Of a stretch of DNA of 6,728 nucleotides, positions 5,748-6,728 are shown in pieces. Under the pieces are notes generated by a model. It saw only the letters and a list, made by a program, of their open reading frames with translations, was not told where the DNA came from and did not search any database. The first letter of the stretch is position 1. The number at the start of each line of letters is the position of its first letter. Origin of the DNA: Flavobacterium sp. UBA4098 (GTDB lineage: Bacteria; Bacteroidota; Bacteroidia; Flavobacteriales; Flavobacteriaceae); assembly GCA_002382495.1 (NCBI GenBank), contig DFXW01000033.1, positions 761 to 7,488 of the forward strand. Direction: 5' to 3'. The position numbers were made by a program, and so were the translations under genes.

Positions 5748-6137
5748 ATGTCGGTTGTAGAAGATAAATTTTTAATTCAAGAAATCATACATTCCTATTC
5801 CATTCATCTTGACATTGAACGAATTGATGTAATTACGGAACTATTTGTAGAAGATGGGAAGCTTGAATTGAGAATTGGAAAAGCAAAAGGTAAAATTGAA
5901 ATTACTAATCTATTGCAACAAATACTTCCACACACCAGAGGTAAACGACATTTTATTACAAATACATTGATTGAATGCGATGGAGATGAGGCTTTTGCTC
6001 AAAGTTATTTATTGGTGACTGAAGCCATTGAATCCAAAGAGACCGTATTAACTGGTGTGTATTTCGATACGTTTGTTAAAATAGACGGTACATGGAAAAT
6101 ACATACACGGAAATTGGTCGTTGATTTAAGTAATTAA
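5748..6137 (+). CDS. SnoaL/NTF2-like fold small protein (129 aa)
   Basis: This soluble, cone-shaped alpha+beta fold protein belongs to the SnoaL-like/NTF2-like superfamily, whose members include isomerases, dehydratases and non-enzymatic ligand binders, so the reaction cannot be read from the fold. Visible hallmarks are the N-terminal helices, ELFVEDGKLEL (31-41) for the first strand pair, GKIEITNLL (48-56), the RHFITNTLIECDGDEAFAQS block (67-86), and GVYFDTFVKIDGTWKIHTRK (103-122), which matches the common GxYxDxxxxxDGxWxIxxR ending. The length is typical. It starts 15 bases after the dioxygenase stop with no promoter or terminator between, so the two are probably one operon. A role linked to tryptophan breakdown is an inference from position only. 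No Shine-Dalgarno is visible, which is normal for this lineage. Confidence 0.87.
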   Translation: MSVVEDKFLIQEIIHSYSIHLDIERIDVITELFVEDGKLELRIGKAKGKIEITNLLQQILPHTRGKRHFITNTLIECDGDEAFAQSYLLVTEAIESKETVLTGVYFDTFVKIDGTWKIHTRKLVVDLSN

Positions 6138-6191
6138 CATTATTTAAAAAAGTTGGAAACAATCGAGGTAAAGTTGATTTTAATAAACACA

Positions 6192-6199
6192 TACCTTTG
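6192..6199 (+). promoter_or_regulatory. Bacteroidota -7 promoter element for the lipoprotein gene
   Basis: TACCTTTG is a full match to TAnnTTTG, ending 14 bases before the ATG at 6214. The nearest upstream TTG (6174-6176) is only 15 bases away, shorter than the usual -33 spacing, so the -33 part is uncertain. It implies the lipoprotein gene is transcribed separately from the TDO/NTF2-like pair. Confidence 0.5.
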
Positions 6200-6213
6200 T
6201 AAAAATTAAACAA

Positions 6214-6728
6214 ATGAAATACATTTATTTTATATTATTGAGCACACTGATTTTAAGTTGTGGTGTAAAAGTACCTTTCACGGACGATTTAAAAAAAGAA
6301 TACGATTTAAATAATGCTGAAGTGATGAGACAAGTACAGTTTTTCACTTCAAATACCATTATTTTAGAACGCATTGTTACGAAAGGAACAAAAGCGAAAA
6401 CAGACGAAGGGACGTTGGTAACCAACAAAAGTAAAGAACAAAAGAGAATCATCATACCAGTAAATACCAAATGTATTTTTGATTCTTACGATTCCAATGG
6501 CTCCATCAATGTGCGTTTTGAACTTGGATTAAACAAAACCATTAAATTTGGAATACGTGATAATCAAGTTACTGGAAGGTATTATTTTGTGGCTGATTGG
6601 TCCTACGATAAAGGGGGGGAAATAAAATACGGTGATGAAACCTATTATGCAAATGCTAATTCAGGAAATTCATTTTTGATGGTTGCAATCAAAAAACTAC
6701 AAAAAACAAGACGTAAAGACCGTGTTGT
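6214..6728 (+). CDS. Putative secreted lipoprotein, partial at right edge
   Basis: The reading frame from the ATG at 6214 is open for 171 codons to the window edge. It begins MKYIYFILLSTLILSCGVKV: a short basic start, a hydrophobic core and a lipobox ILSC with the lipidated cysteine at residue 16, so it is probably a signal-peptidase-II lipoprotein anchored in the outer or inner membrane. The mature part is hydrophilic and likely beta-rich, with stretches such as EVMRQVQFFTSNTIILERIV, KRIIIPVNTKCIFDSYDS, and RYYFVADWSYDKGGEIKYGD, and it ends in a basic segment KKLQKTRRKDRV. I do not recognise a named family and suggest no function. The residues after the cysteine do not clearly match known Bacteroidota surface-export signals. 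It was identified by direct translation. The end is missing. It follows a -7 element at 6192-6199. Confidence 0.82.
   Translation, partial: MKYIYFILLSTLILSCGVKVPFTDDLKKEYDLNNAEVMRQVQFFTSNTIILERIVTKGTKAKTDEGTLVTNKSKEQKRIIIPVNTKCIFDSYDSNGSINVRFELGLNKTIKFGIRDNQVTGRYYFVADWSYDKGGEIKYGDETYYANANSGNSFLMVAIKKLQKTRRKDRV

Noticed and set aside
6225..6470. 81-codon minus-strand frame
   Set aside because: Antisense to the lipoprotein gene, which has a signal peptide, lipobox and promoter element; the minus frame has only hydrophobic low-information sequence.
1..6728. CRISPR array, transposon ends, tRNA or riboswitch
   Set aside because: No regularly spaced repeats, no transposase fragment, no cloverleaf-like sequence and no recognisable riboswitch core were seen by eye on either strand.

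Overview
This AT-rich window looks like chromosomal DNA from a member of the Bacteroidota, most likely of the Flavobacteriales type. This is inferred from the protein flavour, from the near absence of Shine-Dalgarno sequences before the start codons, and from several copies of the Bacteroidota -7 promoter element TAnnTTTG placed just before genes. I see no insertion sequence, phage gene, CRISPR array, tRNA or rRNA. Most of the window reads as ordinary housekeeping and conserved-hypothetical content.

Left part (1-2020), all on the minus strand. In transcription order the genes are dprA (DNA uptake and recombination mediator), a 209-residue protein of unknown function, and the first 42 codons of a class I SAM-dependent methyltransferase that runs off the left edge. 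The gaps are 97 and 64 bases. The methyltransferase appears to have its own promoter almost touching its ATG. The 219-base divergent region 2021-2239 separates dprA from the plus-strand genes. It carries one copy of a 15-base sequence that recurs exactly at 170-184, upstream of the methyltransferase.

Middle part (2240-4641), plus strand. It holds a 113-residue conserved protein of unknown function; rseP, a site-2-protease family membrane metalloprotease with its own well-formed Bacteroidota promoter; and, after an AT-rich 262-base gap, an 87-residue Cro/C1-type DNA-binding protein closed off by a strong intrinsic terminator.

Right part (4664-6728), plus strand. A tryptophan 2,3-dioxygenase gene with its own -7 element is followed after 15 bases by a SnoaL/NTF2-like small protein, so the two probably form an operon. 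A separate promoter then drives a secreted lipoprotein that is cut by the right edge.

The genes do not form one obvious pathway. The clearest functional units are the TDO/NTF2-like pair, the RseP envelope-stress or signalling protease, and the DprA transformation protein. I found no convincing novel defence or mobile system. The most interesting leads are the shared 15-base element, a probably leaderless methyltransferase transcript, an A9 tract at the predicted rseP transcription start, and a small regulator whose helix-turn-helix appears shorter than the classic form.
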